Positions 61,782 through 64,000 of a stretch of DNA of 64,000 bases are shown in pieces. The DNA is taken from contig NW_002476512.1 in assembly GCF_000189635.1 (NCBI RefSeq), positions 868,001-932,000 on the forward strand. Reading direction: 5' to 3'. Source of the DNA: Tetrahymena thermophila SB210 (lineage: Eukaryota > Ciliophora > Oligohymenophorea > Hymenostomatida > Tetrahymenidae). Below the pieces are notes generated by a model that had not been told where the DNA came from, did no database searches, and saw only the letters and a program-made list of their open reading frames with translations. A program made the translations under genes and the position numbers. Each line of letters opens with the position of its first letter. Positions within the stretch are counted from its first letter, which is position 1.

Positions 61782-62457
61782 TATTATTTATTTATTACTT
61801 GCTATTTATCTCCTACTAAACGTTAATAGTTAGTTAAATAGCAAATTTTTTTCTGATATTGAAACAAATTACTCTATATAAACATTAAAAATTTGAATGA
61901 AAATATTTAAGCGTATTTAGTGTATATTAAAAAATGTTTATTTATTTAATTTTTTTAAACCTAATTTAAAAAGCAAATGTAAAAATATATTGATAAACTT
62001 CAAGAATTAAAGAATCTAAAGTAATAACTTTTATTTTTATAAAAAATACTTGTATTTGTACACTTAAAAAATAAAAAGTAATTTTATTCTAAGTAATAAA
62101 TTACATAATGATTATTTATAAATAACATAAAATAAAAATGCTCATAAATATAAAAAAGTTTTGATAAGGATTTAAAAATAAGTAAATACCTAAAATTGAT
62201 GATAAATAAATTACAGCGCTTCCATGAATAAGCTATAAATTAGATTAATATAATAAATAAAAATTTATTAAGTTTAGGCATTCAAACCTTTTTTTATTAT
62301 TATTAAAATAAAATTTATAATTTTAAATTACATTATTTATATTTTATAATAGTTTTATTAATTGTAATATTCGGGTATATTTTTAATATATTTTTATTCA
62401 AGTTAAAATCAAATACAATCTATTAGGTGAATTTTTGGAAATTGGTAATACTTAACT

Positions 62458-62990
62458 GCCCAAACCTAATCTAAAAAATTTAATTTACGCCCTGTGAGGT
62501 AGTTGTATCATTTTATATTATATATTTTACTTAACTAAGCTAAGAAGCAATTAAATAAATTTAAATTTAAAAAGATAAATGCCATTCACTTATCTATTTG
62601 TTTCTAGACGACTATAATTTTGAATGGCATTTTGCTATAAATATTTTTTTTACAACTCATAATATTTAATTTTCTTAAAGTCTTTATTATTTTGGTACTT
62701 TTATGGAAAAAGCTTAAAAAAATAATTACTTAATATTATTAAGAATTATTTGGATTACTGGCAAAGAGATCAAATTTAATGTTGTTTTAAACTTTATCTC
62801 TTTTCAAAATAGCATACTTTTTCATTACATTTAAGATAAAATATGATTTTCATATTAAGTTACATTAGATTATAAAATATTTAGTGTGTGCACACATTTA
62901 AAAGTATAGAAATTATTAGATTGATATTATTATTTTTATGATTTCTAATGTTAATCAATTATATAGCTTGATTTAATTTTTGATATATTT
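62458..62990. repeat. conserved spacer block, third copy, diverged
   Basis: Starts gcccaaacctaatctaaaaa. Shares gtagttgtatcattttatat, aactaagctaagaagc and the inverted repeat with the first two blocks, with substitutions throughout. Ends near 62990 before the tandem duplication. Confidence 0.7.
62577..62632. repeat. perfect 12-bp inverted repeat, third of three
   Basis: Arms AAATGCCATTCA (62577-62588) and TGAATGGCATTT (62621-62632) are identical to the other two copies. The 32-base loop has the same length as the first copy, but much of its sequence has changed. Confidence 0.85.
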
Positions 62991-63246
62991 TTGTACACCA
63001 TATAAAATAATTCAAGGAGTAAAGATATAAAAATTTAGCAAAAATACAAAACATATTTAAAATAATTTATTTAATTTGTTTTAAATAAAGTTTAATTATT
63101 ACTTTCTTTTATCAATTTTTTAATTTAACAGCATAATTTACTATATGATTTGTCTTTATTAAGTGATTTTTATCTTAAAGTATTTAACTGTAATCCTTTA
63201 ATAATAATTAGGCTAATTCATGTTTTATTTAAATTCGATATAATCG

Positions 63247-63740
63247 TTTGATTTTATTTATCGCACTTTATTAATTTGTAAATTAGCCTATTTTTGTTTA
63301 AAAGTAGAGAAAAAAGCAAAATCTTTTCAAAAAATTAATTATCTTGATTTAAATACGTAATATTACAACTTCTCAATTATAAATATATTAGGAATCAGAA
63401 GTTATTATTATTTTTAGGTAGAACGATTAATTTATAGACCTATATTTTAATTTTATTTTTTTAAATTACTTTTTACGTTTATCAACTTTATTTAAATAAT
63501 AATTGTAAATTCTTTTGATTTAATCATTTAATATTATTTATTACACTTTATTAATTTGTAAATTAACATAATTTTGTTTAAAAATGGAGAAAATGATAAT
63601 ATATTTTCAAAAAATTAATTACTTTGATTTAAATAAATAACATTACAACTACTTTTATTAATTATAAACATATTTCGAATCAAAAGTTATTATTATTTTT
63701 CAGGTAGAACGAACGATTAAAATATAGAACTATAATTATC
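63247..63740. repeat. tandem duplication, period about 280 bases, upstream of copy 4
   Basis: Units start at about 63247 and 63527 and match the pair before copy 3 (56623 and 56908). The shared duplication groups copies 3 and 4 apart from copies 1 and 2. Confidence 0.7.
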
Positions 63741-63830
63741 TTGAATTATAAATACAAAATACTTACAAACTCAACAATTATCATTTCTCAAATAAATTAA
63801 AAACAAAAAAATAAAAAAATATTCGAAAAA

Positions 63831-64000
63831 ATGGTTCACTGCTTTCTTAATTAACTTTTTTTGATAATCTTCATTCTAAGGTTAGCTCTATCATGTAATT
63901 TACATATTTAAATTTATAAAGTTTTACTTGATTTAATAACCTTATAAAGCTGAAAAACTTGTCTTAACAGATTTAACTGGTGTATACACTAGCTCATCAA
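63831..64000 (+). CDS. receptor array copy 4, 5' end only (runs off the window)
   Basis: Signal-peptide exon MVHCFLNQLFLIIFILRLALS from 63831, intron with the same phase as in the other copies, then the start of exon 2 (SEKLVLTDLTGVYTSSS) cut by the window edge. It is closest to copy 3 in its signal peptide and upstream repeats. Whether the rest is intact cannot be seen. Confidence 0.75.

Larger units (their letters stand above)
61782..63830. other. array spacer between copies 3 and 4
   Basis: About 2 kb. Carries the third conserved block with the inverted repeat and a second example of the 280-base tandem duplication. No gene and no transposase remnant is seen. Confidence 0.6.

Noticed and set aside
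41389-64000. Receptor copies as pseudogenes because they are full of TAA and TAG
   Set aside because: With the ciliate code these are Gln. The exons of copy 1 sum to a multiple of three, and the exons of copies 2 and 3 that I read through stay open.
1-64000. tRNA or rRNA genes, CRISPR arrays, telomere repeats
   Set aside because: I looked for T-loop-like motifs, regularly spaced repeats and GGGGTT runs and saw none that hold up. A tRNA scan and covariance-model search would be needed to exclude small RNAs.

Overview
This window is nuclear DNA of a ciliate, most likely Tetrahymena or a close relative. It is extremely AT-rich. Every long reading frame uses TAA and TAG freely as sense codons (glutamine) and ends only at TGA. 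Genes carry many short AT-rich GT...AG introns, and the proteins are eukaryotic. I read all genes with TAA/TAG = Gln. For the CID protein, the CENP-B-type protein, the SP-RING protein, seryl-tRNA synthetase, the His-rich mitochondrial protein, the potassium channel, the long coiled-coil protein, kinesin and receptor copy 1, I summed the hand-drawn exons and the total was a multiple of three, which supports the models.

Layout. Positions 214-11426 hold four minus-strand genes in head-to-tail order: a CTD-interacting-domain protein, a protein with a CENP-B/Tc5-type DNA-binding domain, a PIAS-like SP-RING protein and the splicing factor Prp31. After a 1.7 kb gap comes a plus-strand ubiquitin-like membrane protein, then a long gap with one doubtful small ORF, then seryl-tRNA synthetase and a PP6/PP4-type phosphatase (both plus). 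A His-rich mitochondrial membrane protein follows on the minus strand, then a potassium channel with a cyclic-nucleotide-binding fold (plus), a B-box-like protein (plus), a long coiled-coil protein (minus) and a kinesin-14 (plus).

From 41389 to the right edge lies a tandem array of a large surface-receptor gene: three complete copies and the start of a fourth, all on the plus strand. Each complete copy encodes a signal peptide, two copies of a beta-rich extracellular domain, a long series of CxxC furin-like cysteine repeats, a first membrane span, a charged cytoplasmic stretch and about four more membrane spans in a polycystin-1-like arrangement. The spacers are also repeated. They hold a conserved block with a perfect 12-bp inverted repeat (three times), long direct repeats flanking a dead Tc1/mariner-type transposase fragment, and a roughly 285-bp tandem duplication upstream of copies 3 and 4 only. 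Copy 1 carries an extra 103-codon exon that looks like the product of unequal crossing-over. This array is the most interesting part of the window.

The remaining genes are ordinary housekeeping, signalling and cytoskeletal genes with no evident shared pathway. I saw no tRNA, rRNA, CRISPR array, telomere or bacterial operon.
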